From: Variovorax ginsengisoli
Lineage (GTDB): Bacteria > Pseudomonadota > Gammaproteobacteria > Burkholderiales > Burkholderiaceae_C
Reading direction: 5' to 3'
Assembly: GCF_030486595.1 (NCBI RefSeq)
Contig: NZ_JAUJZH010000002.1
Coordinates: forward strand, 372,001 to 436,000
Length of the DNA: 64,000 nt
In this document: positions 9,008-16,927 of the stretch, piece after piece
How the letters are laid out: every line of letters starts with the position of its first letter
Numbering within the stretch: position 1 is the stretch's first letter
Notes under the pieces: generated by a model
Database searches by the model: none
Told to the model about the DNA's origin: nothing
Seen by the model: the letters and a program-made list of their open reading frames with translations, nothing else
Made by a program: the position numbers and the translations under genes

Positions 9008-9472
9008 TCACAGCGCCCGCCCGACCACGGCCAGCGCGAACACGAGCACGCCCAGCGTCAGGTTGGTGGCGACCAGCTTGCGGATCAAGTTCAGGTTGGC
9101 GGCCGCCACCGGCCACTGGCCGGCCGCCACCGCGCGCAGCAGCCGCGGATAGGGTGCGAAGCGCAGGTGCAGGAACAGCGCCATCATCACCAGCCCGAGC
9201 GTGAACATCGCATGCACGCTCCAGTGCACCCGCGCGAAGCCGCCGGCGGCCCAGACCAGCAGCAATCCGCTCGCCAGCAGCACGCCGATGGCGGTCGAGA
9301 CGCCGACGAAGAAGCGCGACAGCGCCGCCGCCATGAACGGCAGGCGCAGCGGCGGCTCGAGGTGCGCGACCGCGGCAGGGCGGACCGCGAAGTGCATCGT
9401 CGCCATGCCGCCGACCCAGAAGGCGGCGGCGAGCAGGTGGAGGAACAGCAGGAGGGCGGGAAGGAGGGACAT
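9008..9472 (-). CDS. CopD-like integral membrane protein
   Basis: A 154-aa four-helix membrane protein: LLPALLLFLHLLAAAFWVGGMATMHFAV, FFVGVSTAIGVLLASGLLLVWAAGG, VHAMFTLGLVMMALFLHLRFAPYP and LVATNLTLGVLVFALAVVG. The first helix has the H-x6-WVGG pattern of CopD-type proteins, and conserved histidines lie at helix ends, a layout associated with copper import or haem/quinone proteins. Function is not determinable from this alone. It stands alone, convergent with the LysR gene at 8983 and 37 bp from the start of the next leftward gene at 9510. Confidence 0.75.
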   Translation of the reverse strand: MSLLPALLLFLHLLAAAFWVGGMATMHFAVRPAAVAHLEPPLRLPFMAAALSRFFVGVSTAIGVLLASGLLLVWAAGGFARVHWSVHAMFTLGLVMMALFLHLRFAPYPRLLRAVAAGQWPVAAANLNLIRKLVATNLTLGVLVFALAVVGRAL

Positions 9473-9509
9473 GGCGTAGCGTAGACCAGAACGCCGATGG
9501 CCCGCGGCT

Positions 9510-9983
9510 TCAGCGGGGCTTCTCGAAGCCGCTCTCGATCCAGGCCTCGGCGCTGGCGGCGTTGAGCCTGAAGTCCGGCTTCACGCGCAACTCGGCGAGC
9601 TCGCTGCCGGATTCGTCATGTGCCCGCAGCATCGCGTGCGGATTGTCCTCGTCGGGCACGATCTGCAGCGACACGCGAATGCGCTCGGAGCCGGCGCCCA
9701 CGCTGACGTGCTTGTTCAGGCGCGCATGAAGCTGCTGCTCGTGGCGGCGCAGCACCTCGTTGGCGGTCTTCACCAGCGTGTGGAAGGCCGGCGCGTCGAG
9801 CGGCTTCGGGTTCTTCTTGTCGCGGCCCATGGTCCAGGGGCCGACCAGCGCGGGCTCCGGGTCGCCCTGGCGGGTCATCGCGACGGCCCAGCCGTCGTCG
9901 TCCTCGTTCTTGATCACGCGGGCGGTCCAGAGCGCGTCGCTCCAGAGGGTGGCTTCCTGGATCGGGGCGGCAGTGTCTGTCAT
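9510..9983 (-). CDS. Hypothetical protein, 157 aa
   Basis: ATG 9983 gives 157 residues; longer readings would invade the glutaminase gene in another frame. The protein is soluble and charged, with an N-terminal segment TLWSDALWTARVIKNEDDDGWAVAMTRQGDPEPALVGPWTMGRDKKNPKPL and a C-terminal beta-rich part (RIRVSLQIVPDEDNPHAMLRAHDESGSELAELRVKP). I do not recognise the family. It follows the glutaminase stop by 8 bp on the same strand, so it is probably the last gene of the eamA-glsA transcript. Confidence 0.7.
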   Translation of the reverse strand: MTDTAAPIQEATLWSDALWTARVIKNEDDDGWAVAMTRQGDPEPALVGPWTMGRDKKNPKPLDAPAFHTLVKTANEVLRRHEQQLHARLNKHVSVGAGSERIRVSLQIVPDEDNPHAMLRAHDESGSELAELRVKPDFRLNAASAEAWIESGFEKPR

Positions 9984-9991
9984 GAGAGCAT

Positions 9992-10906
9992 TCAAAAAAT
10001 GGAAAGGCCGGTGCGGGCCGTGAACAGCTCGAGCGCCTTCAGCCCGAGCAGCGAGTTGCCGTTGCCATCGAGGGCCGGCGACCAGACGCACAGCGTGAGC
10101 TTGTCGGGCACCACGGCGACGATGCCGCCGCCGACGCCGCTCTTGCAGGGCAGGCCGATCGAGAAGGCGACGTCGCCGGCGGCGTCGTAGGTGCCGCAGG
10201 TGAGCATCAGCGCGTTGATGCGCCGCGCATGGCGCTCGGTCGTGATCTCGGGTTCGCCATCGATCGGGTGAGCGCCGTCGCGGCACAGGAAGCCGGCGGC
10301 GCGGGCCAGCTGCCGGCAGCTCATGCGGATCGCGCACTGGTGGAAGTAGAGGCTCAGCACCTCGCGCACATCGTTGTCGATCTTGCCGAAGCTCTTCATG
10401 AAGTTCGCCAGCGCGACGTTGCGGAAGCCGGTCACGGCTTCCGAGGCGGCGACCTCCTCGTCGTAGCCGATCGCTTCGCCGCAGAGGTTCGACATCAGCG
10501 CGATCAGCTCGGCCTCGGCGTGCCCCAGGCTCACCAGCCGGTCGGCCACCGCGATCGCGCCGGCATTGATGAAGGGGTTGCGCGGCTTGCCCTGCTCGTT
10601 CTCGAGCTGGACCAGCGAATTGAACGGGTTGCCCGAAGGCTCGCGGCCGATGTGCTCCCACAGCGCATCGCCGAGGCGGCGCATCGCCAGGGTCAGCGTG
10701 AACAGCTTCGAGATGCTCTGGATCGAAAACGGCGTGTCGGCATCGCCGGCCGCGGCCTCCTGGCCCTCGCAGGTCCTGAGGGCGATGCCGAACTGCCGTG
10801 CCGGCACCCGCGCCAGCGCCGGGATGTAGCTCGCCACCTGGCCCTCGGCGCCGAGCAGCGGGCGGACCTCGGCCTCGATGGCATCGAGCACGGGCTGGAA
10901 GTTCAT
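9992..10906 (-). CDS. glsA: Glutaminase
   Basis: Deamidates L-glutamine to glutamate and ammonia. The 304-aa protein is full length for the serine-dependent beta-lactamase-like glutaminases: FSIQSISKLFTLTLAM supplies the Ser-x-x-Lys pair, followed by EPSGNPFNSLVQLE, GKPRNPFINAGAI, SYFHQCAI-type helices and the C-terminal SGVGGGIVAVVP loop. ATG 10906 overlaps the transporter TGA as ATGA, so the two genes are coupled. Such a pair could couple amino acid export or import with glutamine breakdown, but the transported compound is not visible. Confidence 0.95.
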   Translation of the reverse strand: MNFQPVLDAIEAEVRPLLGAEGQVASYIPALARVPARQFGIALRTCEGQEAAAGDADTPFSIQSISKLFTLTLAMRRLGDALWEHIGREPSGNPFNSLVQLENEQGKPRNPFINAGAIAVADRLVSLGHAEAELIALMSNLCGEAIGYDEEVAASEAVTGFRNVALANFMKSFGKIDNDVREVLSLYFHQCAIRMSCRQLARAAGFLCRDGAHPIDGEPEITTERHARRINALMLTCGTYDAAGDVAFSIGLPCKSGVGGGIVAVVPDKLTLCVWSPALDGNGNSLLGLKALELFTARTGLSIF

Positions 10907-11805
10907 GGCTTGGCTCCCGGGCGCCGGTTCACGAGCACGATCCCGAGCGCCACCCCGCAAAGCGCCAGCACCAGCTGCAAGGTCAGCGGCTCGGCCAGCA
11001 GCACGACGCCGAACACCAGCGCGAACAGCGGCGTCAGGAAGGTGAAGGATGAGATCCGCGTGGCCGGATAGTGCCGCAGCAGCCACATCCAGGCCAGGTA
11101 GCTGGCGAAGGCGCCGATCACGGTCTGCAGGCCGATCGAGAACCAGGCGTAGCCCGAGTACGCGAAACCCCAGCGCTCGCCGAGCAGCAGCGACAGCAGC
11201 GGCGAGACCGCCGCGGTCACCGCGATTTGATAGAACAGCGTCTTCTCGGCGCTGGCGGTGGCCAGCCGGGTGGCGCGGATCGTCAGCGTGGTCAGGCCCC
11301 ACAGCACGCCGGCGGTCAGCGCCAGCGCATCGCCGCGCAGCTGCGCCGAGGTGCTGTGGCCGAAGCTCTCGCTGAAGGCCACCACCACGCCCGCGAAGGC
11401 GATCGCCAGCCCCACCCATTGCAGGCCCCGCAGCCGTTCGGCCGGCACCCAGCGCGGCAGCAGCACCGCCACCACGAAGGGCGAGGTGTACAGGAACACC
11501 GTGAGCCGCGAGGCGGTCGTGAGCTGCAGCCCGAGATAGATGCAGGTGAATTCGCCCGCGAACAGCGCACCGGCCAGGAGGCCGCCGGGCAGCGTGCCGT
11601 CGCGCGCGAACAGCGGCACGCCGCGGCGCACGCACCAGGCCCACAGCAGCACCACCGCGCCCGTCATGCGGATCGAGGCCTGCCACAGCGGCGGCACCTC
11701 GCCGACGGTGGTCTTGATCAGGATCTGCTGCAGTCCCCAGAACGCGCAGCAGGCGATCAGCAGGGCGGTGGCGCGGGTGTCGAGGTGTTCCTTGCGTTCG
11801 ATCAT
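10903..11805 (-). CDS. EamA-family (DMT) transporter
   Basis: A 300-aa drug/metabolite transporter with ten hydrophobic segments in two EamA repeats, from TRATALLIACCAFWGLQQILIK to LVLALCGVALGIVLV. The family exports amino acids and other small metabolites. ATG 11805 (MIERKEHLD) is chosen over ATG 11877 because the longer N-terminus is polar, Pro-rich and would overlap the BON gene. Its coupling to glutaminase hints at glutamine or glutamate-related cargo, but the family does not allow specificity calls. Confidence 0.85.
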   Translation of the reverse strand: MIERKEHLDTRATALLIACCAFWGLQQILIKTTVGEVPPLWQASIRMTGAVVLLWAWCVRRGVPLFARDGTLPGGLLAGALFAGEFTCIYLGLQLTTASRLTVFLYTSPFVVAVLLPRWVPAERLRGLQWVGLAIAFAGVVVAFSESFGHSTSAQLRGDALALTAGVLWGLTTLTIRATRLATASAEKTLFYQIAVTAAVSPLLSLLLGERWGFAYSGYAWFSIGLQTVIGAFASYLAWMWLLRHYPATRISSFTFLTPLFALVFGVVLLAEPLTLQLVLALCGVALGIVLVNRRPGAKP

Positions 11806-11857
11806 TCCAGGGATTTCTGTTCTTCTTGTGATGCGGCCTGGGGCCGGCGGGGCGGTG

Positions 11858-12358
11858 TCAGGGAGATGCGAGCGCATAGGGCGGGTGGCCGTTGGTGCCG
11901 ACCATCAGTTCGGGCAGCACCACTTCCACGTCGGGCACGCTGCGGGCGGCGCGGTCCAGCGCGGCGGCCATGCTGCGCGAGGGCACGCAGCCCTGCAGGT
12001 AGACCCAGCGCCGCTGGATCACGACCCAGACGCTGGCGCGCCGCACGCCCGGCACGGCGGCCAGCGCCGCCTGCTCCTTGGGTGCCAGCGGCTTGTCGTA
12101 GCGGTAGGCGTTGCTGTCGGCGCAGCGGCCGGCCAGCCAGCAGCTGGTGCCGCGTTCGAGGCGCGAGTGCATCTGCGCGCGCCGCTCCTCGGCGGTCAGC
12201 AGCGGGCCTTCGGGCACCGGGCAGCTGCGCATGCCCGACGCCACCTGGAAGAAGGGGTCGTCGAACCAGTTCTGCTTGACCGGCTTGGGCGGCTCCTGGG
12301 CCGCCGCGGGTTCGACCGCGCAGGCCACCGCCAGCAGCACCGCTGGCGTGGTCCTCAA
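11858..12358 (-). CDS. Periplasmic BON-domain-like protein, TTG start
   Basis: A 166-aa secreted protein. The N-terminus (LRTTPAVLLAVACAVEPAAAQ) is a signal peptide with a likely cut after AAA. The C-terminal half ([46 protein letters not shown]) has the repeating hydrophobic pattern of a BON domain, thought to contact membranes. No ATG is available: the TTG at 12358 overlaps the flavin reductase TGA as TTGA and gives a perfect signal peptide, so translation is probably coupled. Two cysteines in the central part (SCWLAGRCADSN) could form a disulfide. Confidence 0.75.
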   Translation of the reverse strand: MRTTPAVLLAVACAVEPAAAQEPPKPVKQNWFDDPFFQVASGMRSCPVPEGPLLTAEERRAQMHSRLERGTSCWLAGRCADSNAYRYDKPLAPKEQAALAAVPGVRRASVWVVIQRRWVYLQGCVPSRSMAAALDRAARSVPDVEVVLPELMVGTNGHPPYALASP

Positions 12359-12891
12359 AGCGGATGCTCCGTGTAGAAGCGCCCGCCGTGGAACAGCAGC
12401 GGTGAGGCGCCCGCGCTGTGCATGCAGCGCTCGACCTCGCCGACGAAGATCACGTGGTCGCCCTCGTCGTAGCGGCTGCGGTTGAAGCACTCGAAGCTGG
12501 CCGCGGCGCCCACCAGCACCGGCGCCCCGCCGACGCCCTCGGTGAAGGCGACATCGGCCCAGCGGTCGATGTCCTTGGCCGCGAAGCGCTCCGCCAGGCT
12601 CTTCTGGTTGGCCGCCAGGATGTTGATCGCATAGTGCGAGCCGGTGCTGAGCGCCGCCATCGAGGCCGCGCTGCGCGCCAGGCTCCACAGCACCAGCGGC
12701 GGATCGAGCGAGACCGAATTGAAGGAGTTGGCGGTCAAGCCCACCAGGGCGCCGTTCGCGGCCCGCGCCGTGACGATGGTCACGCCGGTGGCGAACATGC
12801 CGAGCGATGCGCGGAACTCGTCGATGGAGAAGGAGGGCGGTTGCGCCTGGGCGGGAGCGGTCACGGAAGAGGGGGGCAGTTGGATGTCCAT
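12355..12891 (-). CDS. Flavin reductase family protein (FMN-binding split barrel)
   Basis: The 178-aa protein has the flavin reductase-like fold: RASLGMFATGVTIVTARAANGALVGLTANSFNSVSLDPPLVLWSL, then HYAINILAANQKSLAERFA and DHVIFVGEVERC. Members reduce FMN or FAD with NAD(P)H for a partner monooxygenase, but no monooxygenase lies nearby. ATG 12891 starts a Pro/Gln-rich 20-residue leader before the domain. It is the upstream partner of the BON gene (TTGA overlap). Confidence 0.85.
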   Translation of the reverse strand: MDIQLPPSSVTAPAQAQPPSFSIDEFRASLGMFATGVTIVTARAANGALVGLTANSFNSVSLDPPLVLWSLARSAASMAALSTGSHYAINILAANQKSLAERFAAKDIDRWADVAFTEGVGGAPVLVGAAASFECFNRSRYDEGDHVIFVGEVERCMHSAGASPLLFHGGRFYTEHPL

Positions 12892-12934
12892 TTTGGCCGA
12901 TCGGCCGCGCGGTCGCTGGCGCCGGCCGGAACGC

Positions 12935-14164
12935 TCAGCCGAAGAACCAGTAGCCGACCGCGATCGCGGCCACCACGCCGGCCAGTTCCGCCAGCAGTGC
13001 GCAGCCGACCGCATGGCGCGCCCGCTGGATGCCGACCGCGCCGAAGTACACCGCCAGCACATAGAACGTGGTCTCGGTGCTGCCCTGGATGGTGGCGGCG
13101 ACCTTGGCGGCGAAGCTGTCGACGCCCTGGCTCTGCATGGTCTCGATCAGCATCGCGCGTGCCGCGCTGCCCGAGAAGGGCTTGACCAGCGCGGTCGGCA
13201 AGGCGTCGACGAAGCGGGTGTCCCAGCCGGTGCGCGCCACCACCCAGCGGATGCCTTCGAGCGCCAGGTCGAGCGCCCCCGAGGCGCGCAGCACGCCGAC
13301 CGCGCTCAGCATCGCGACCAGGTAGGGCAGCAGGTTCCTGGCGACGTCGAAGCCTTCCTTGGCGCCTTCGATGAAGCACTCGTAGACCTTCACCCGCCGC
13401 AGCGCGCCGACCGCCAGGAAGAAGACGATGAGCCCGAACAGCACCAGGTTGCCCAGCAGCGAGGACAGCGCGGCCAGCGCCGCGGCCGACAGGGTCGCCA
13501 GCAGCGCCATGAAGCCGCCGAGCAGCAGTGCGCCGGGCAGCAGGTAGGCCAGCACCACCGGGTCCCACAGCCGCAGGCGCTGCATGAAGGCCACCGACAG
13601 CAGCCCGACCAGCGTCGAGGCGCTGGTCGCCAGCAGGATCGGCAGGAACACCAGCGTGGGATCCGGCGCGCCCTGCTGCGCCCGGTACATGAAGATCGTC
13701 ACCGGCAGCAAGGTCAGCGACGAGGCGTTGAGCACCAGGAACAGGATCTGCGCGTTGCTCGCGCTGGTCGCGCTCGGGTTCAAGGTCTGCAGCTCGCGCA
13801 TCGCCTTGAGTCCGATCGGCGTGGCGGCGTTGTCGAGCCCGAGTGCGTTGGCGGCGAAGTTGAGCGTGATCAGGCCGAGTGCCGGGTGCCCGGCCGGCAC
13901 CTCGGGCATCAGCCGGCGGAACAGCGGGCCGAGCAGCCGCGCCAGCCGGTCGACGATGCCGGCGGCCTCGGCGATGCGCAGGAAGCCGAGCCACAGGGTC
14001 AGCGTGCCGAACAGCAGCACCATCACCTCGACCGACAGCCTGGCCATCGCGAACAGGCTCTCGACCATCGAGGCGAACACGGTGGCGTCGCCGCCCAGCA
14101 GCCAGCGGGCGAGTGCCGCGGCCGCCGCGGTCAGGAAGAAGCCGAGCCACAGGCCGTTGAGCAC
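12935..14164 (-). CDS. Nucleoside-recognition (Gate) domain membrane protein, SpmA-SpmB-type fusion
   Basis: A 409-aa polytopic protein with two Gate domains, one in each half, as in fused SpmA/SpmB proteins of Gram-negative bacteria. Recognisable segments are FASMVESLFAMARLSVEVMVLLFGTLTLWLGFLRIAE, NFAANALGLDNAATPIGLKAM, NAQILFLVLNASSLTLLPVTIFMYRA and, in the second half, VKPFSGSAARAML and IQGSTETTFYVLAVYFGAVGI. The transported substrate is unknown. It starts at GTG 14164, two bases after the metallophosphoesterase stop, so they form an operon. Confidence 0.85.
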   Translation of the reverse strand: MLNGLWLGFFLTAAAAALARWLLGGDATVFASMVESLFAMARLSVEVMVLLFGTLTLWLGFLRIAEAAGIVDRLARLLGPLFRRLMPEVPAGHPALGLITLNFAANALGLDNAATPIGLKAMRELQTLNPSATSASNAQILFLVLNASSLTLLPVTIFMYRAQQGAPDPTLVFLPILLATSASTLVGLLSVAFMQRLRLWDPVVLAYLLPGALLLGGFMALLATLSAAALAALSSLLGNLVLFGLIVFFLAVGALRRVKVYECFIEGAKEGFDVARNLLPYLVAMLSAVGVLRASGALDLALEGIRWVVARTGWDTRFVDALPTALVKPFSGSAARAMLIETMQSQGVDSFAAKVAATIQGSTETTFYVLAVYFGAVGIQRARHAVGCALLAELAGVVAAIAVGYWFFG

Positions 14165-14166
14165 GC

Positions 14167-15009
14167 CTAGCGCCCGGCAGCGGATGCGCGGGTCTGCCGG
14201 GGGCGCGGCACCTCGACCAGCAGCGCCGGGTCGAAGTTGTCCTGCTCCCCCTTGCCCAGGTAGCCCAGCGGGTTGGCGACCACGCGGCAGCCGTCCTTCA
14301 GGTAGTCGAACTGGCAGTGCAGGTGCCCGTGCAGCCACAGGTCGGCTTGCGGCAGCAATTCGTCCAGGTTGTTGCAGAAGCCCGCGGTGCCCGGGCTCAG
14401 GCCATAGCGGGGATCGGCGCTCGCCAGGGTCGGCGCAAAGTGCGTGATCGCCACGGTCGTGCCGTCGAACGGCTGGGCGAGTGCCTCGCGCAGCCACGCC
14501 TGGCATATGAGTGAGTGCTCCCTCAAGGCATCGGCGAGAAAGATCTCGCCGCCGCGCGTCGTGGCGGCCTTCTGCAGGTAGAAGTTGGCGGCGCGCATCG
14601 CCTTGCCGCGCTTCTTGAGCGCCTCGGCCAAGTCGTCGCCGGGCTCGACCAGGGCATCGAAATCGGCCCACAGCGTGGTGCCGACGAAGCGCACGCCGTC
14701 GATGACCAGGGTCTCGCGCTCCAGCCAGAGGATGTCCAGCGCCTCGCAGGTCTCGCGCAGCCGCTGGTGGACGGCATCGAAATCGGCGTTGTCGTACTCG
14801 TGGTTGCCGGGGACATAGATCACCGGCGCCGGCCAGCCATGGCGCGGCGAGAAGCGGGCCAGGCCGAAATCGGGCTCGGCCAGCGACGAGCCGGCCTGGT
14901 AGGAGCCGATGTCGCCCGCCAGCACCAGCAGGTCGGCGCCGGCCGCCGGGGCGACCTGGAGATGCGGGTGAACCTCGATATGGAGGTCCGAGAGCAGCTG
15001 GAGCTTCAT
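14167..15009 (-). CDS. Calcineurin-like metallophosphoesterase
   Basis: A 280-aa phosphoesterase with all five metal motifs in order: SDLHIE (near the start), GDIG, GNHEYDN, THFAP and GHLHCQFDY. These bind two metal ions in phosphatases and phosphodiesterases; the substrate cannot be read from sequence. There is no signal peptide, so it is cytoplasmic. It sits just upstream of the nucleoside-recognition protein, which is suggestive of nucleotide-related turnover but no more than that. Confidence 0.88.
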   Translation of the reverse strand: MKLQLLSDLHIEVHPHLQVAPAAGADLLVLAGDIGSYQAGSSLAEPDFGLARFSPRHGWPAPVIYVPGNHEYDNADFDAVHQRLRETCEALDILWLERETLVIDGVRFVGTTLWADFDALVEPGDDLAEALKKRGKAMRAANFYLQKAATTRGGEIFLADALREHSLICQAWLREALAQPFDGTTVAITHFAPTLASADPRYGLSPGTAGFCNNLDELLPQADLWLHGHLHCQFDYLKDGCRVVANPLGYLGKGEQDNFDPALLVEVPRPRQTRASAAGR

Positions 15010-15064
15010 GGGTACGGGTGCAGTCTAGCGGATGAGGTTATGCGTTTTGTGCATGGCGCTTGGC

Positions 15065-15092
15065 TTGAAGAATTGGGGAAAACCCTTATTCT
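15065..15092 (+). promoter_or_regulatory. Candidate sigma-70 promoter of the 57-aa gene
   Basis: TTGAAG (15065-15070) and TATTCT (15087-15092) are separated by 16 bp in a locally A/T-rich stretch between the divergent metallophosphoesterase gene and the 57-codon ORF. Transcription would begin near 15099, about 40 bases before the ATG. Confidence 0.4.
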
Positions 15093-15137
15093 TGATTCAT
15101 CGTCACTCCGCGCCGCCCGCTTGGGCAGCGCACCATC

Positions 15138-15311
15138 ATGTTTCACCTTCTTGCCCTCGTGGCCCGTTTTTTCCGTCCGACCCTCCAGGCTGTCGATGCC
15201 AGCCCGGCCGCAATCCTGATGCAGAACGCCGACAGCCGCGCCGGCCTCGACGCTCATCACGCGCAGGAACTGCGCGCCGCCGCCAGCGCCTGGCTCAGCG
15301 TCGTCCGCTAA
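15138..15311 (+). CDS. Small hypothetical protein, 57 aa
   Basis: ATG 15138 to TAA 15309-15311. The product begins with a short hydrophobic/basic helix (MFHLLALVARFFRP) and continues as an alanine-rich amphipathic segment (AGLDAHHAQELRAAASAWLSVV). I judge it real because the codon pattern is like its neighbours, it has a plausible promoter, and its stop meets the convergent LysR stop with a 4-bp overlap, a layout seen twice more in this window at certain gene pairs. No clear Shine-Dalgarno is present. Family and function are unknown; the N-terminus could associate with the membrane. Confidence 0.5.
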   Translation: MFHLLALVARFFRPTLQAVDASPAAILMQNADSRAGLDAHHAQELRAAASAWLSVVR

Positions 15312-16264
15312 GGACCCGCGAACGCGGCCTGCGCCGAGCGCAGCAGCGCCTGCCGCAGCCAGCCGTGCGCATGCGCGTGCTGGGCCCGCCGATGCCACAG
15401 CGCATCCACGTGCACCAGGGGCTGGTCGAAGGGCAGTTCGCGCAGCACCAGGTGGTCGTCGATCCCGGTCACCCGCGCGAAGTGTCGCGGCATCACGGTC
15501 AGCAGGTCCGAATTGGCCACCACGCGCCCGGCAGTGAAGAACTGGTTCACCGTCACCACGATGCGCCGCTCGCGCCCCAGCGCGCCGAGGGTCTGGTCGA
15601 TGAAGCCGTAGGGCCGCCCCGAGAAGCTGACCAGCAGGTGGCGCGCGTCACAGAAGCTGTCGAGCGTCAGCGGCGCGTCGGCCAGCGGATGGCCCTGGCG
15701 CATCACGCACACATACTGCCCGACATACAGCCGCTGGGTCTCGAAGGGCTCGCCGACCCCGGACTGCCCGCGGGCCGCCAGGCTGGCGACCACGGCAGGG
15801 AAATAGCCGATCGCGACGTCGACCTCCTCCTGCTCCAGCATCCGGCGCGGATCGCGGGTGGTCAGCGGCAGCACCCGCAGCGACACCGCGCGCGCCTCCT
15901 CCTCGACGATCCGGATCAGCCCGGGCATCAGCTCGGCGGCGGTCGCGTCGGCCATCGCCAGCAGGAAGGTCGTGTCGGCGATGCCGGCATCGAATTCACC
16001 CGGTGCCAACGTGTGCTGGAGCTGCCGCAGCGCGTCGCGCACCGTCGGCCAGAGCGCCAGGGCCCGCGGCGTGGGCTCGACCCCCGCGCCGGCGCGCCGC
16101 ACCAGCTCATCGCCCAGCACCTCGCGCAGCCGCCGCAGCGCATTGCTGACCGCCGGCTGGGTGATCGCCAGGTTGCGGGCCGCGCGCGTGAGGTTGCGCT
16201 CCGCCATCACTTCGTCGAACACGCGAAGAAGGTTCAGGTCGAGCGTGCGAAAGTTGACGTCCAT
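15308..16264 (-). CDS. LysR family regulator, NodD-like subgroup
   Basis: A 318-aa LysR protein whose helix-turn-helix (LDLNLLRVFDEVMAERNLTRAARNLAITQPAVSNALRRLREVLGDELVRR) is typical of the NodD/NahR/LinR group, usually activators responding to aromatic compounds. The effector domain includes VDVAIGYFPAV and ends HARRAQ-type helices. It is divergent from the 160-aa membrane protein gene, with two dyads in between. ATG 16264. No aromatic catabolic genes adjoin it, so its inducer is unknown. Confidence 0.88.
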   Translation of the reverse strand: MDVNFRTLDLNLLRVFDEVMAERNLTRAARNLAITQPAVSNALRRLREVLGDELVRRAGAGVEPTPRALALWPTVRDALRQLQHTLAPGEFDAGIADTTFLLAMADATAAELMPGLIRIVEEEARAVSLRVLPLTTRDPRRMLEQEEVDVAIGYFPAVVASLAARGQSGVGEPFETQRLYVGQYVCVMRQGHPLADAPLTLDSFCDARHLLVSFSGRPYGFIDQTLGALGRERRIVVTVNQFFTAGRVVANSDLLTVMPRHFARVTGIDDHLVLRELPFDQPLVHVDALWHRRAQHAHAHGWLRQALLRSAQAAFAGP

Positions 16265-16267
16265 AAG

Positions 16268-16326
16268 TGATGTGAATGATAAACATCAGCAGGATAAAGT
16301 GGCAAAACATTAGGGTAACCCCTAAT
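16268..16326. promoter_or_regulatory. Two inverted repeats in a divergent LysR promoter
   Basis: TGATGT-N9-ACATCA (16268-16288) abuts the LysR start codon, and ATTAGGG-TAAC-CCCTAAT (16309-16326) lies between the two divergent genes, 45 bp before the ATG at 16372. Both stand out in an A/T-rich 107-bp spacer. They are candidates for LysR autoregulation and target control respectively; binding is inferred from symmetry. Confidence 0.45.
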
Positions 16327-16371
16327 ATCTGGGCATCGGCTTCGGCCTCTCGTCCTTTCAGGAGGAACACC

Positions 16372-16854
16372 ATGACCAGCTTCATCCACGTTGAAAAGCC
16401 CGCCACCCATCCCGGCATCGTTCGCGCCGAGGCGGCGATCGAACAGGTCCGCGCAGCCCGCCGCGGTTTCGATGGTGCGCGTGGGCTGGCAGCCCTGCTG
16501 CTGGCCGCGATCGTGTCGTCGCTGCTGGTCGTCGCCGACCGGCTGGTGTCGATCACCCAGGAAGGCGGCCTGATGGTGGCCTGGCTGGTGCTGTGGGCCG
16601 TGGCCTTCATCGGCCTGGCCTTCTTCGCAGGCACGGCGCGTTCGCTGGCGGTCCGCACCATCGCCGCGGCCCGGAACGTGGCCAAGCGCCGCGCCGCCGC
16701 CCGCGCCGACGAGCGCTTCCTGGCCTATGCCAAGCACGACCCGCGCATCATGAACGAGCTCAACGTCATCGCCACCCACCAGCAGGCGGTGGATGCGCCG
16801 GTCCCGACCTTGCACGACGCCCTGCGCCGCGTGAACCTCGGCCAGTACTACTGA
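16372..16854 (+). CDS. Hypothetical membrane protein, 160 aa
   Basis: ATG 16372 follows a strong AGGAGG. Residues about 38-60 (LAALLLAAIVSSLLVVADRLVSI) and 65-90 (LMVAWLVLWAVAFIGLAFFAGTARSLAV) form two membrane helices, followed by a basic cytoplasmic-looking tail (RNVAKRRAAARADERFL) and the C-terminal HDALRRVNLGQYY. I do not recognise a named family. It is divergent from a NodD-like LysR gene, which may control it, and is followed by a strong double hairpin terminator. Confidence 0.75.
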   Translation: MTSFIHVEKPATHPGIVRAEAAIEQVRAARRGFDGARGLAALLLAAIVSSLLVVADRLVSITQEGGLMVAWLVLWAVAFIGLAFFAGTARSLAVRTIAAARNVAKRRAAARADERFLAYAKHDPRIMNELNVIATHQQAVDAPVPTLHDALRRVNLGQYY

Positions 16855-16863
16855 TCGCGCACC

Positions 16864-16913
16864 GCGGGCCTTCGGGCCCGCCCACGAAAAAGCCGCCCGA
16901 GGGCGGCTTTTTT
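16864..16913. terminator. Double hairpin, bidirectional rho-independent terminator
   Basis: The first hairpin has 7-bp arms GCGGGCC/GGCCCGC around a TTCG tetraloop (16864-16881). The second is AAAAAGCCGCCC (16887-16898) and GGGCGGCTTTTT (16901-16912), with A and T tracts on both sides so it works in both directions. It separates the convergent 160-aa membrane protein gene and pckG. Confidence 0.9.
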
Positions 16914-16927
16914 GCGTCGCAGCCGGG

